Source: Virgibacillus senegalensis (GTDB lineage Bacteria > Bacillota > Bacilli > Bacillales > Amphibacillaceae). From it: 64,000 nt of DNA. Below, one piece after another: positions 8,235 through 16,894 of this stretch. Within the stretch, counting starts at the first letter, position 1; every line of letters begins with the position of its first letter. The stretch lies in assembly GCF_000821245.2 (NCBI RefSeq), contig NZ_LN611424.1:127316-191315 (forward strand), read 5' to 3'. A model generated the notes under the pieces. It did not search any database, was not told the origin of the DNA, and saw only the letters and a program-made list of their open reading frames with translations. Position numbers and translations under genes: made by a program.

Positions 8235-9098
8235 TTAAGTCGGAAGCTTATCAGGATTCATGGTTATATACATTTCCTTAATAGTATCATGACGTATATA
8301 AAAACTAATGACACTTTGAATCTTACCATTTACATAAGTCACAATGGCTGGCTGACCATTGACCTGTTTGACCTCGAATGAAAAGTCTTCAGGAGCCTTT
8401 TGAAAAATCCCGTATAAAAAGGCCATAACATTGGATCGGGATTCGATTGGACGAAGAGCGGCGTTGACTTTTCCTCCGCCGTCGGAATAGAGCGTGACTA
8501 CTTCAGATATAAGTTCTAACAAGGAATCGATGTTTTGCATTTGAAACGCTTGGATAAAGCGATCGATAAGGGATTTATTCTTCTCATAGTTTAAACTTTC
8601 ACCCTCTATGCTCGAAATTTTTTGCTTGGCCCGGCTAAAAATTTTTCTGCAGTTTTCTTCTTTCTTTTCAATGAAGTTACTAATCTCCGAATAGGAGAAA
8701 TGAAACACTTCTCTTAAAAGGAGGACTGCCCGTTCATCCGGTGCTAAATGTTCCATCATTCGTAAATAGGCAATACTCAATCCTTCCTTTTGAAGAACAA
8801 CTTCGGAGGGATCAATGTCATGTCTACTCTCTAGCAATAGGGGCTCGGGATTCCATGGCCCCACGTACTGTTCTCGTTTGTACCGGGCTGATTTTAATAC
8901 ATCAAGACAGCGGTTTGTCATGATTTTGCAGAGATATGCTTTCTTATTATCCAGCTTTTGGTCATCGATTTGGTACGCTTTTAAAAACGTTTCTTGTACC
9001 ATATCTTCTGCTTCTGTTACAGAACCCAACATTCGATAACCGATTGAAAACAACAACGGTTTAAATTGTTGATAATCCTCATTACTAATCTGCACCAT
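8235..9098 (-). CDS. ECF sigma factor, ECF41-like with SnoaL-type C-terminal domain
   Basis: Regions sigma-2 (RMLGSVTEAEDMVQETFLKA) and sigma-4 (LAPDERAVLLLREVFHFSYSEI) occupy the first 170 residues. The rest is a SnoaL-like extension with the DGGGKV motif and a terminal NPDKL, the signature of ECF41 sigma factors, whose C-terminal domain replaces an anti-sigma factor. The gene overlaps the preceding oxidoreductase by its GTG (9104). I favour the ATG at 9098, with AAGAGG 5 nt away. ECF41 genes normally sit beside an oxidoreductase-type COE gene, as here. The inducing signal is unknown. Confidence 0.88.
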   Translation of the reverse strand: MVQISNEDYQQFKPLLFSIGYRMLGSVTEAEDMVQETFLKAYQIDDQKLDNKKAYLCKIMTNRCLDVLKSARYKREQYVGPWNPEPLLLESRHDIDPSEVVLQKEGLSIAYLRMMEHLAPDERAVLLLREVFHFSYSEISNFIEKKEENCRKIFSRAKQKISSIEGESLNYEKNKSLIDRFIQAFQMQNIDSLLELISEVVTLYSDGGGKVNAALRPIESRSNVMAFLYGIFQKAPEDFSFEVKQVNGQPAIVTYVNGKIQSVISFYIRHDTIKEMYITMNPDKLPT

Positions 9099-9100
9099 AT

Positions 9101-10375
9101 TCACCTCTTTTCTTTCTGAATAATTTCTTCAGCTGCCTGTTTCCCGCTGCTAATAGCTCCTTCTGATAAAATGGAATGAGGAGAAGCCCAGTCTCCTGCT
9201 ATATATAATCCTGGAATATCTGTTTGAGAACGGACCAGGTTGTGTTCATCTCCAATGCGGGGTAAGCGCTGGTTAACAATAATTTGCGGGATATAGCGAC
9301 TTGTAATCACGTGCTTTTGCCATCCTGGCTGCATCTGATCTAAGAATTGTTCAAGCTCATGTTGAACCTTTTTCCCATCGATGTGATCATCTGGATGGTG
9401 GTATTTAAACACATGCAGAACGGCACTTTTTCCATCTTCAGAGAGTCGGGCATAATTGGAATGTACGGAAAAATAAAAGGGGCCGGACAGGCTCATGGCA
9501 AATAACCGCTTTGGGTCAGGAAGCTGCGATAAAGCAGCATCAAACGTAGCTCCTTTTACAGGTGTTGTTTGGGTGAAAAAGCTGCTTTGGGGGAGATAAT
9601 CTCCTAACAATTTAGTAAGCTCGTTAGGACCAGTTGTACAAATCACATGCTTAGCTAGAATTTCCTCGCCTTTAGATAGAACTAATTTCATATGATTATG
9701 ATCTTCTGGGGCAATTTGTTTTACGGTTGTACGTGTTTGAACCTGAACTCCTGTAATGACTGCTCTGTTGTGGAGTTGGTCGATAATCGTCTGCCACCCG
9801 CCATCCAGATAAAGTACACCACCCATTACCGTCTTCAAGTGCGATACAATTAATTTTGCGCTCACTTTTTCGGGAGCATGACAATACGTCGCAAGTCTGC
9901 CTAGTGCATATAATAATGACTGAACTTTTTCAGATTGTGCTGCTTGTTTCACCCATTGTTCGAATGTTAATCCTTCTAATTTTTCGGTATCGATACGATT
10001 AACTTTCATGATAAACAAGAGCCATTCCATTCGTTCTTTCCAATTTAAAAGACTTGTTGAAAAAAGTCCTAAGGGAGTGAGCGGTGCAGTATATTCCATA
10101 TTGTTTTCAACCAAAACGCCATTTAAATTAGGTGATTTACCATTAAGTTTAATACCATATTCTTCGAGAATGGACTTGGCTTTTCCTTTTTTATAAAAGG
10201 CATGTGGCCCAAGATTCAAATACTGATCTTTAACCTTGCTTGTTCTAGCCCTGCCGCCAACATTTTTTCCTTTTTCTACTAGCAGTATCGATAAATCGTT
10301 TTTTGCTAAAGCATTTGCCGCAACATAACCTGCTAATCCACCACCAACAATGACAACATCCCACGTTTGAGTCAT
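9101..10375 (-). CDS. FAD-dependent amine-oxidase/phytoene-desaturase-fold oxidoreductase
   Basis: The N-terminal VVIVGGGLAGYVAANALA dinucleotide-binding motif with the downstream GGRARTS loop, and the C-terminal GLYIAGDWASP FAD motif, place it in the NAD(P)-binding-8/amine oxidase superfamily at the usual 420 residues. No membrane anchor is evident. The substrate cannot be read from sequence; relatives include carotenoid desaturases and protoporphyrinogen oxidases. It is the first gene of a two-gene operon with the ECF41 sigma factor (4-nt overlap), so it is probably part of that sigma factor's redox or stress regulon. Confidence 0.8.
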   Translation of the reverse strand: MTQTWDVVIVGGGLAGYVAANALAKNDLSILLVEKGKNVGGRARTSKVKDQYLNLGPHAFYKKGKAKSILEEYGIKLNGKSPNLNGVLVENNMEYTAPLTPLGLFSTSLLNWKERMEWLLFIMKVNRIDTEKLEGLTFEQWVKQAAQSEKVQSLLYALGRLATYCHAPEKVSAKLIVSHLKTVMGGVLYLDGGWQTIIDQLHNRAVITGVQVQTRTTVKQIAPEDHNHMKLVLSKGEEILAKHVICTTGPNELTKLLGDYLPQSSFFTQTTPVKGATFDAALSQLPDPKRLFAMSLSGPFYFSVHSNYARLSEDGKSAVLHVFKYHHPDDHIDGKKVQHELEQFLDQMQPGWQKHVITSRYIPQIIVNQRLPRIGDEHNLVRSQTDIPGLYIAGDWASPHSILSEGAISSGKQAAEEIIQKEKR

Positions 10376-10800
10376 AAGATAACCTCCTATTGTTATTTCA
10401 TACTCAAGACGAGGAAGGGTGGATAGATGTGACAGTGTGTTAACTTTTTAGGCTGTTTTCTGATGAGTACACTAAGTGATACGGAAATACGCTTTCTGCG
10501 GGCTGGTGGAGTCTTCGGGGATTCCTCCGCTGATTATCTGCTTACGATTTCAAACTCTCTGCTGACGAAGCGATCCAAAGTACTTCTATATTTATTAGCT
10601 GGACAAAAAAGACAGAATACATAATAAATACCAGAATATTAATTCAATTTTAAAGCACTTCTCATAAAACATTTAAGGAGTTCATCATAGGTATTGGGAA
10701 AATAGCGCTTTAATCACTCGATTATTCAACTTCCATAGACCGATTTTCCCAATAACTTTTCCTTTAATTGAATGATAATATTTTAATATAGACTATTAAT
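10376..10800. other. Intergenic region with a decayed Bacillaceae palindromic repeat
   Basis: Around 10481-10560 the sequence ACGGAAATACGCTTTCTGCG followed by GGTGGAGTCTTCGGGGATTC resembles half of the GC-rich extragenic palindromes at 51673-51773 and 57045-57156. Its second arm is not intact. No gene is supportable. Confidence 0.35.
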
Positions 10801-10814
10801 AGGTGGTGCATTCC

Positions 10815-10862
10815 ATGGGTTACGTGTATTTTGATGAAGAAGACCCGAAGCCAAAAGGTTAA
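10815..10862 (+). CDS. 15-residue micro-ORF with own ribosome site and terminator
   Basis: ATG GGT TAC... encodes MGYVYFDEEDPKPKG and a TAA. AGGTGG lies 9 nt upstream, and an AT-rich TAATATTTTAATATAG promoter-like segment lies about 40 nt upstream. A strong terminator begins about 10 nt after the stop. The product is highly acidic apart from its Lys-Pro tail and has no signal sequence. Promoter, ribosome site, tiny frame and terminator together make a complete transcription unit; it could be a microprotein or a small RNA with a decoy frame. It matches no family I know. Confidence 0.45.
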   Translation: MGYVYFDEEDPKPKG

Positions 10863-10868
10863 TGCTCC

Positions 10869-10905
10869 AAAAAAGAAAAGTATCAAATGATGCTTTTCTT
10901 TTTTT
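10869..10905 (+). terminator. Strong terminator after the micro-ORF
   Basis: AAAAAAGAAAAG and CTTTTCTTTTTT form a 12-bp stem around a TATCAAATGATG loop region and end in a T run. Because the stem is A/T symmetric it could work in both directions. Confidence 0.75.
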
Positions 10906-11210
10906 ATTGTGTACCTCGTCCCAGAGGGCCAGCCTTCTATGAGATTATCTTGTTCCTGGGATTAGAGATTTGCCTCCGTCTTCCTTCAGATTCCGGGTCG
11001 CCCCGGAAGGTTCTGGATTATCAAACGGTGTATGAAAACCGGAATGATCATGAATGGACGATACCAGAAAAGGTTATTGGTGAATTGCGGAGAATTCTAA
11101 ACAAAACCCTAAACAACTCCTACTGGAATCGTTTAGGGTTACGCAGTTTGTACTAAAGATATTTTTTCTTACGTCAACCTTAAGGAAAACCCCGTATACG
11201 GGTCGTACAT
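10906..11210. other. Intergenic stretch downstream of the signalling operon
   Basis: An 89-codon forward ORF here lacks a ribosome site and known motifs, so I do not call it a gene. An inverted repeat AACCCTAAAC...GTTTAGGGTT (about 11105-11140, loop about 16) could act as a terminator for the reverse-strand peptide gene, but it lacks a T tract. Confidence 0.3.
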
Positions 11211-11375
11211 TTAGCTTTTTATAATCGGATTAGGATGCTGTTCATCTCCATTAACAATCGCACCAGAAGCCGATTGGTTGCTCTCACTAAAGTTATCGTT
11301 TAAATACAAGGTAGAGAAAGAACCGGCCAATACGAAAACTAGGATACAAGAATTGATAAATTTTTTTAAATTCAT
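11211..11375 (-). CDS. Exported pro-peptide, likely RNPP quorum-sensing signal (PapR/NprX/Phr type)
   Basis: This 54-codon gene overlaps the end of the upstream HTH-TPR regulator (ATGA), with GGAGG 8 nt before the ATG. The product begins MNLKKFINSCILVFVLAGSF, a positively charged N-terminus plus hydrophobic core typical of a Sec signal. A hydrophilic spacer follows, then a short C-terminus GDEQHPNPIIKS. This is the architecture of PapR, NprX and Phr precursors, which are exported, trimmed to 5-8 residue C-terminal peptides, re-imported by Opp and bound by the TPR regulator encoded next door. The mature peptide is inferred to lie in the last 10 or so residues. It is absent from automatic ORF lists because of its size. 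Confidence 0.82.
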   Translation of the reverse strand: MNLKKFINSCILVFVLAGSFSTLYLNDNFSESNQSASGAIVNGDEQHPNPIIKS

Positions 11376-12649
11376 TTTAATCCTCCTTCTAGACTAGGGT
11401 TTTCTTTTATAAGCTTTAAAATCTCAAATAAGTTATTAGCAGTCCCTTTATGTTGATTTTGGGATTTATATAGATCAGCGAGCATTTCTCTATATCGAAC
11501 TACAAAGTATAGAATGTTCATTGATTCAAAATAAGGAATCACAATCTTTTCTAAGTAAGCAATGGCTTCGGCTGTAGAGGAGTTGATTCTTTTGGAAAAC
11601 ACGTTAAAATGAAGATCAAAATCTTCTCTATAATACTCTTTTAGTACGGCTTTTCCTTGCTCAAGATATGTGGAACACTCCTTCCATTTTTCCATCTTAT
11701 AAAGCCCTAAGACAATTAAGTGTATAGTTTCAAGCTTTTTTAAGGGCTCAGTCGATGTTCTTAACCTCAGACTTTGGACCAACAACTTAATGGATTCTTC
11801 TAACTGATTTTTCTTCCCAACAAACACCCCCTTATTGTGAAGAAGCATAGCTTTTAATGAATGGTCGTTTTGTTGCTCAGCAATATATAGTGCTTTATCG
11901 TAGTGTTCCGATGCTTTTTCTTCTAATTTAATGCGAGAGTAATTGATATTTAATAGTACATGGCATTCAGCACACCTTTTGGTGTAATAAATTTCCCGAA
12001 AGTAGTAGAGCGCTTCATTCGCAAAGTAAATACTTTTGTTGCACTCATGTAGAACACTTGCATTTAACGACAATAGATAATATAAATCATATCTAATTTC
12101 TGCTGAAGTGAATGGGTTTTCTTCTTGTATCTTGAATGCTTCTGTAAAATAAAGATCAGCTTCTACGTAACGTGTGCGATGGTAATGGATCAATCCGTTA
12201 ACAATGTAATAATAAAAGGTCATGTGAGGTGTAAAGGATTCCGTGTATTTCTCTGTGTCCGTTACTAATTCCTGGGCTTTGGAAATATCATTAAGGTAGA
12301 TCAGATATCGACAAGTGATTAGGTTTTGTAAAACGATAAAGGGGCTATTTTTATTCTCAATTTCCTTTACTCGACGCTTGATCTCAGTCATTGTCTGATC
12401 GTTCTTATTTATAATGGCTATGTACCATTCTTGTAATAAGGTAAAATAATTTTCTTCCTTTTCTTTATCCTCAGTATTAGTCACTCCTAATTTTTTTAAG
12501 AGGAGGTGCATTACCTCTTCACTAGGCTGGACTTGATTGTTTTCAATTTTCGATAAGTAAGATATCGAAATAATAGCATCAGCTAATTCGTTTTGGGTCA
12601 TATTTTTATGTAATCTATGAAATTTAATTAACTCCCCATTACTGTACAT
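11372..12649 (-). CDS. RNPP-type HTH-TPR transcriptional regulator (PlcR/NprR-like)
   Basis: An N-terminal Xre-type HTH (FHRLHKNMTQNELADAIISI then SYLSKIENNQVQPSEE) is followed by about 340 residues of helical TPR repeats, the standard layout and length (425) of PlcR/NprR/Rgg-like peptide receptors. It follows a second regulator of the same type after 18 nt and overlaps the pro-peptide gene at its 3' end, which makes it the most likely receptor of that peptide. AAAGGAGACG precedes the ATG. It probably controls the divergent biosynthetic operon. Confidence 0.85.
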   Translation of the reverse strand: MYSNGELIKFHRLHKNMTQNELADAIISISYLSKIENNQVQPSEEVMHLLLKKLGVTNTEDKEKEENYFTLLQEWYIAIINKNDQTMTEIKRRVKEIENKNSPFIVLQNLITCRYLIYLNDISKAQELVTDTEKYTESFTPHMTFYYYIVNGLIHYHRTRYVEADLYFTEAFKIQEENPFTSAEIRYDLYYLLSLNASVLHECNKSIYFANEALYYFREIYYTKRCAECHVLLNINYSRIKLEEKASEHYDKALYIAEQQNDHSLKAMLLHNKGVFVGKKNQLEESIKLLVQSLRLRTSTEPLKKLETIHLIVLGLYKMEKWKECSTYLEQGKAVLKEYYREDFDLHFNVFSKRINSSTAEAIAYLEKIVIPYFESMNILYFVVRYREMLADLYKSQNQHKGTANNLFEILKLIKENPSLEGGLK

Positions 12650-12667
12650 GTCGTCTCCTTTTCATGT

Positions 12668-13918
12668 TTAGAAGCCACTGTAAGAGCTATTGTAGAGCTT
12701 GGCCGCATTTTTATATTTCTTATTTTCAAACAGGTAATTTGCTAGTTCTATACTATATTTTTGGTGCAAATCGTAGACCAAATGGTCACTCGTTAGTGTA
12801 ATTAGAGTTTTAATATTTTTTTCATAAGTGGATAAATCACCTATTGCTTTATAATACGTACATTTAATCCCCTCAAATTCAAAGGATAGATGAGGTAAAT
12901 GATAAGTGCTAAGTTGTTCATCTGCGACATTTAAATAGAAACTGGCTTTTTTAAAATCTGCATTCTTGATATAAAATTCTGCTAAGGTTTTATACGTGTA
13001 TAATTTGTTTTTATCCAAATTGGCCTCATCTTTTAGCGAAAGGCTTTTATGGAAATGCAGCAATGCTTTTTGATTTAAACCCGTTTTGTAATGAAGGATC
13101 CCCTTTGTATTTTCGATAATGCTTAAATTTCTTATAGAGTATGAGCTTGTGTTATTAACGATGAGATTTTGGGCTTGGTTAAGATATTCCATAGATTCCT
13201 TGTAATTCCCGTTTTTAGTATAAGCGACTGCTATTTTTATGTAACATTCAATCACTCCATTGTAATCCGTAAGTGACTCAAAGATTTTTAAGGCTTCATA
13301 TGCATAGATAATGCTTTCGGATAATTTGTTGTTTCGTTGTTTTGTAAGGCTTAAATTGAAATAAATGTTGGCTTTTATTAATGGATCCCCTTGATGATGT
13401 ACTTTGGCCAGGGTATAAAAGTGTTCCGCATTTAAAAAGTTTTGTTTATAAAAAAACAGATGGCCGCAAATTATATAATACCTTTGTAAAGCTTTATTCT
13501 GGATTTCTTCACTCTGAAGAAAGATAGATTTTCTATAAATATCTTCTGTCTTCTTTAAGTCTTCTCTTTGGAGATAATAGTTTAAAAGAATGGTTGTAGC
13601 ACGTATGTAGATATCTGTGGGGTAATCCTCATATAGAACGGTATGTAAGATAAACTCTTCCTTACTTTCTAACGTCTTATTCATGCTGATACGTTGGATT
13701 ATTTTTTCTATGTCAGTGATTGGAATAGGGGAGGTACTTAAAAAAGTATCAGGCACTAAATGTTTTCTGGCTAGTTGTTGGATAAACTTTTCTGATGGTA
13801 AGTATTTATGGTTTTCTATATTACTTAGATGAGTGGTCGTGCAAATGTTGTTTACAAATTCCGCCTGAGTAAGATCCAAAACCTCTCTTAGTAATTTTAT
13901 CTTATTACCAATTCTCAC
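12668..13918 (-). CDS. Second RNPP-type HTH-TPR regulator, first gene of the signalling operon
   Basis: A Xre-type HTH in the first 60 residues (IKLLREVLDLTQAEFVNNIC then HLSNIENHKYLPSEKF) is followed by TPR repeats to residue 416. The GTG start has AAAGGAGGGG 8 nt upstream. It is a diverged paralogue of the next gene, not a duplicate. Tandem receptors sharing one peptide gene could mean an activator/repressor pair or that one has another peptide. It faces the biosynthetic operon across a 258-nt AT-rich region with matching palindromes. Confidence 0.83.
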   Translation of the reverse strand: MRIGNKIKLLREVLDLTQAEFVNNICTTTHLSNIENHKYLPSEKFIQQLARKHLVPDTFLSTSPIPITDIEKIIQRISMNKTLESKEEFILHTVLYEDYPTDIYIRATTILLNYYLQREDLKKTEDIYRKSIFLQSEEIQNKALQRYYIICGHLFFYKQNFLNAEHFYTLAKVHHQGDPLIKANIYFNLSLTKQRNNKLSESIIYAYEALKIFESLTDYNGVIECYIKIAVAYTKNGNYKESMEYLNQAQNLIVNNTSSYSIRNLSIIENTKGILHYKTGLNQKALLHFHKSLSLKDEANLDKNKLYTYKTLAEFYIKNADFKKASFYLNVADEQLSTYHLPHLSFEFEGIKCTYYKAIGDLSTYEKNIKTLITLTSDHLVYDLHQKYSIELANYLFENKKYKNAAKLYNSSYSGF

Positions 13919-13991
13919 AGCTTATCCCCTCCTTTAGACCATTGTACAACAAAAATGGAAATAATTGATTATACTCCCTTAAATTATAACC

Positions 13992-14080
13992 AAATTACTG
14001 TAATTTCTCAATATTCTATCAATATTGACAGGTATTTAGAATCATATAATTTTAAATACGTTACTAAATTACTGTATTTT
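13992..14080. promoter_or_regulatory. Paired operator-like palindromes in the divergent control region
   Basis: AAATTACTGTAATTT at 13992-14006 is a perfect palindrome around its central base. AAATTACTGTATTTT at 14066-14080 matches 13 of 15 positions, centre to centre 74 bp. A TTGACA (14025-14030) and TATAAT (14045-14050) lie between them, with only 14 bp spacing. This region lies between the regulator operon and the biosynthetic operon, so the repeats are good candidates for RNPP or AraC binding sites. Confidence 0.5.
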
Positions 14081-14176
14081 TTTTTGCGTTTTTTCTTTTA
14101 ATTTTAGTAATTGTTTATAACTCTGAATATTCTTACAATTGTAAATAATTATCAACTTCCTCACTATTTTTAGGGG

Positions 14177-14821
14177 GTGTGTCGAATCAAAGGAATTACA
14201 TTTATCTATGATCCCAAACAGGTAACGGATTTTTCAGACAATTATTTCAATATTTATAGATTTGTAGACCAGCTTTCTTTTAAGGAGGTAATAGCAGAAT
14301 TTGAGCATTACGATTTTGCGATTGCTTTTTCTTACGAAAAGGACATGCCTCCCTATTTTACTCAAGAAATCAATCAGCGCAACATTCCTTTTTTATCCTT
14401 TTTAGGAATCGAGGAATTAGATAAACCTTCTGTTCAAAATATGGTCCAATTTATTCATGATGGGAGTTTAGTCCAGAAGTTTGTCGAGGAAGAAACGACT
14501 TTATTCGAAGATACCTTAAGCTTCATAAATAGAAATTTGTTTGAACCGAATTTTACGCTATGGCATGTATGTAGCGAATTTCATCTGAGTGAACCTTATT
14601 ATTCTAAGCTATTCAAAAAAAAGATGGGGAAGGGCTTTAAAGCATACTTAATCTACCGACGGATGGAAAAGGCTATGTTTCTCTTACAAGAAGGTTATAG
14701 TGTGACCGATGTCTGTTATGAAATCGGGTATAGCAACCTTTCCTATTTTACCCGGATTTTTAAAGAACATGTGGGTATCACTCCCTCAAAATATAAGAAA
14801 AGCAAAGGGGTATTGTCGTGA
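14177..14821 (+). CDS. AraC-family transcriptional regulator, first gene of the biosynthetic operon
   Basis: The C-terminal 100 residues hold the two AraC HTH motifs (FTLWHVCSEFHLSEPYYSKL and VTDVCYEIGYSNLSYFTRIF, ending GITPSKYKK). The N-terminal 110 residues match no sensor domain I know. An in-frame TAG at 14171 limits the start. GTG 14177 overlaps the AGGGGG ribosome site, while ATC 14186 lies 8 nt after it, so an AUC start is possible. It overlaps the next gene by GTGA. It is probably the pathway-specific activator acting under the divergent peptide regulators. Confidence 0.8.
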   Translation: MCRIKGITFIYDPKQVTDFSDNYFNIYRFVDQLSFKEVIAEFEHYDFAIAFSYEKDMPPYFTQEINQRNIPFLSFLGIEELDKPSVQNMVQFIHDGSLVQKFVEEETTLFEDTLSFINRNLFEPNFTLWHVCSEFHLSEPYYSKLFKKKMGKGFKAYLIYRRMEKAMFLLQEGYSVTDVCYEIGYSNLSYFTRIFKEHVGITPSKYKKSKGVLS

Positions 14822-15699
14822 AACTAAAATACTTTATTTCCATTTTAACAATCCTTTTTATTGCAGGTGCTGCTGTTTTTTGGATGAATTATACGAAACC
14901 ATATGATTTACCCGAAGTTACGGCTAATGGATCGGTAACAGATTTCAATTTAGATTTTTCAACAGAGAAGGAAACAGTGAATCGAGAGACAGGGAATGAA
15001 GAGGAAAACAAATATTACGAGGCCTTGGAACAAATTGAACATAAGAATAAAGAAGAGGGGATTCGCCAACTAAAAGAAATCGTGAAAGAAAATCCTGAAA
15101 ATATGGTCTTTAGCAATCAGCTACGACTTGTTTTAACTAATGAAGAAAAGTATGAAGAAGCTCTTGAATTCTTTAATTCGATTCCGGTAGAATCCTCTAG
15201 ATTAGAACTGCAAAAAGCCCTGGTATTCATCGATAATCTACAACAACCATCATTAGGGACAGCTTCCCTTGGGCAAAAATCAACACAGTCTATAGCTATC
15301 TTAGATGATGTAATAGAAGAAAATAATAATGATTGGATGGCTCATTATGCAAGAGGGCTTAACAATCTATATTGGCCAGTTGGTCTTCAAAGAACAAAGA
15401 AATCTATTCAAGATTTATCTTTTTGTGTCTCTGTGGCTGAAAACACAGATATTCAACACGACACCCTGTTTGCGGAAGCCTATACAGCTTACGGCGACGC
15501 TTTAATAAAAGATGGTCAAATCAATGAAGGATATCAAGTGTGGAAAGATGGATTTGAAAAGTACCCAGAAAGTGAGTCTTTAAGGGAAAGAGCCAATCTT
15601 TCAAAAGATGATGCTCAAACCATTGTTCAAAAAGAGAGGGGCATAGATAATTTCATGAAACCTTCTCCAGAACTCACAGATTTGAGTAAATTTTGGTAA
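14818..15699 (+). CDS. Membrane-anchored TPR protein
   Basis: A GTG start behind AAAGGGG overlaps the AraC gene stop. Residues 5-25 form a single N-terminal membrane helix or uncleaved signal, followed by a charged linker and helical TPR-like repeats (YYEALEQIEHKNKEEGIRQL; a second set near residues 220-260). The body would lie outside the membrane. No catalytic motif is seen. It is translationally coupled into the pathway operon and may scaffold the membrane-bound UnbU/UnbV-type components; that role is inference. Confidence 0.6.
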   Translation: MKLKYFISILTILFIAGAAVFWMNYTKPYDLPEVTANGSVTDFNLDFSTEKETVNRETGNEEENKYYEALEQIEHKNKEEGIRQLKEIVKENPENMVFSNQLRLVLTNEEKYEEALEFFNSIPVESSRLELQKALVFIDNLQQPSLGTASLGQKSTQSIAILDDVIEENNNDWMAHYARGLNNLYWPVGLQRTKKSIQDLSFCVSVAENTDIQHDTLFAEAYTAYGDALIKDGQINEGYQVWKDGFEKYPESESLRERANLSKDDAQTIVQKERGIDNFMKPSPELTDLSKFW

Positions 15700-15711
15700 G
15701 GAAGTGATGAA

Positions 15712-16887
15712 TTGAGTGAAATCATTGTATCTGGCATGGGAGTTATAAACGCTATTGGCTATAATGTCGATAGTTTCTGGGAATCCTTACAAGCGAACAG
15801 AAATGGGCTGATAAAATTAGAAGAACTACCAGACCCTATATCTAATTTGAAGGTACGAGCGGGGGCAATTCCATCTGACCACATTCACACTACTTCTCAG
15901 TCTTCCACCTATGAAAAAGCCACGCAAATTCTCTTTCATTCGATCATGGAAAGTCTAGAGGATGCGGGGTTATCAGGAAAGGACCTTTCTACAAAAAAAG
16001 TGGGGATTTGTATTGGAACGACGATGGGAGAAATTACCCCATTAGAAAATCAAATTAAATATGGGAAATCAGTACATAAAGGTGGCCCTGGGATTCTGCT
16101 ACGGAACATCAGGGAACTTTTACATATTGATGGTCCCAGTTGGGTTCTTACCAATGCTTGTGCAGCAGGTAACATCGCCATAGCTAAAGGTATAGATGAG
16201 TTAAAGCTTCATCGAGCAGATCTCATGATTGTATGTGGTGTAGATGTTTTATCTTCGGTCGCTTTTTGGGGATTTAATAGTTTAAAAGCCATGTCCTCAG
16301 ACTATTGCAAGCCGTTTGATGGGAAAAGAAATGGAATGATCTTAGGTGAAGGAAGTGGAGCCATTATTCTTGAAAAGAAAGAAGCCCATAAGGCACGAAG
16401 CCATATACCGCCAAAAGCTCAACTTCTTGGATATGGTATTAGCAGTGATGGATATCATGTGACCCAACCTGATCCGAAGGCTTTAGGGGCATCGCGGGTT
16501 ATGGAGCTTTCTTTGAATATGGGATCTATACACAAAGAAAAAATAGATTACATATGTGCCCACGGGACGGGCACACCCGCGAATGACGCCATGGAATCAG
16601 TAGCTATTAACAAAGTGTTTGCCGAACGTACAAATCAAATAGAAGTAAGTTCTATTAAAGGAAACATCGGCCATACATTGGGGGCAGCCAGTGTGATTGA
16701 AGCCATTTCTACTATTAAAACCATACAAACTGGTGAAATTCCTATCAATTTTCAAACAAGTGAACCAGGTGAGGATATCCAACTTAACTTGGTCATTAAA
16801 AAGAACAAGAAGAAAGCTGTGAATTATGCGTTGTCTAATGCGTATGCATTTGGTGGGGTTAATTCATCACTACTAATAGGGAGGTAG
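15712..16887 (+). CDS. Ketosynthase 1 (FabF/type II PKS KS-alpha-like)
   Basis: A full-length 391-residue KAS II-type thiolase-fold protein. The catalytic Cys150 lies in TNACAAGNIAI, His284 in CAHGTGTPAND, Lys316 and His321 in SIKGNIGHTLGA, so decarboxylative condensation is expected. The TTG start follows AAGGAAGTGA. It is the first of three ketosynthase-fold genes within 4 kb. No acyltransferase domain is fused, which separates it from enediyne type I PKSs. Malonyl loading would have to come from the cell's FabD. Confidence 0.9.
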   Translation: MSEIIVSGMGVINAIGYNVDSFWESLQANRNGLIKLEELPDPISNLKVRAGAIPSDHIHTTSQSSTYEKATQILFHSIMESLEDAGLSGKDLSTKKVGICIGTTMGEITPLENQIKYGKSVHKGGPGILLRNIRELLHIDGPSWVLTNACAAGNIAIAKGIDELKLHRADLMIVCGVDVLSSVAFWGFNSLKAMSSDYCKPFDGKRNGMILGEGSGAIILEKKEAHKARSHIPPKAQLLGYGISSDGYHVTQPDPKALGASRVMELSLNMGSIHKEKIDYICAHGTGTPANDAMESVAINKVFAERTNQIEVSSIKGNIGHTLGAASVIEAISTIKTIQTGEIPINFQTSEPGEDIQLNLVIKKNKKKAVNYALSNAYAFGGVNSSLLIGR

Positions 16888-16894
16888 GTTCTAT

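Noticed and set aside
10887-11156. Forward 89-codon ORF
   Set aside because: It begins inside a terminator stem, lacks a ribosome site and has no recognisable family.
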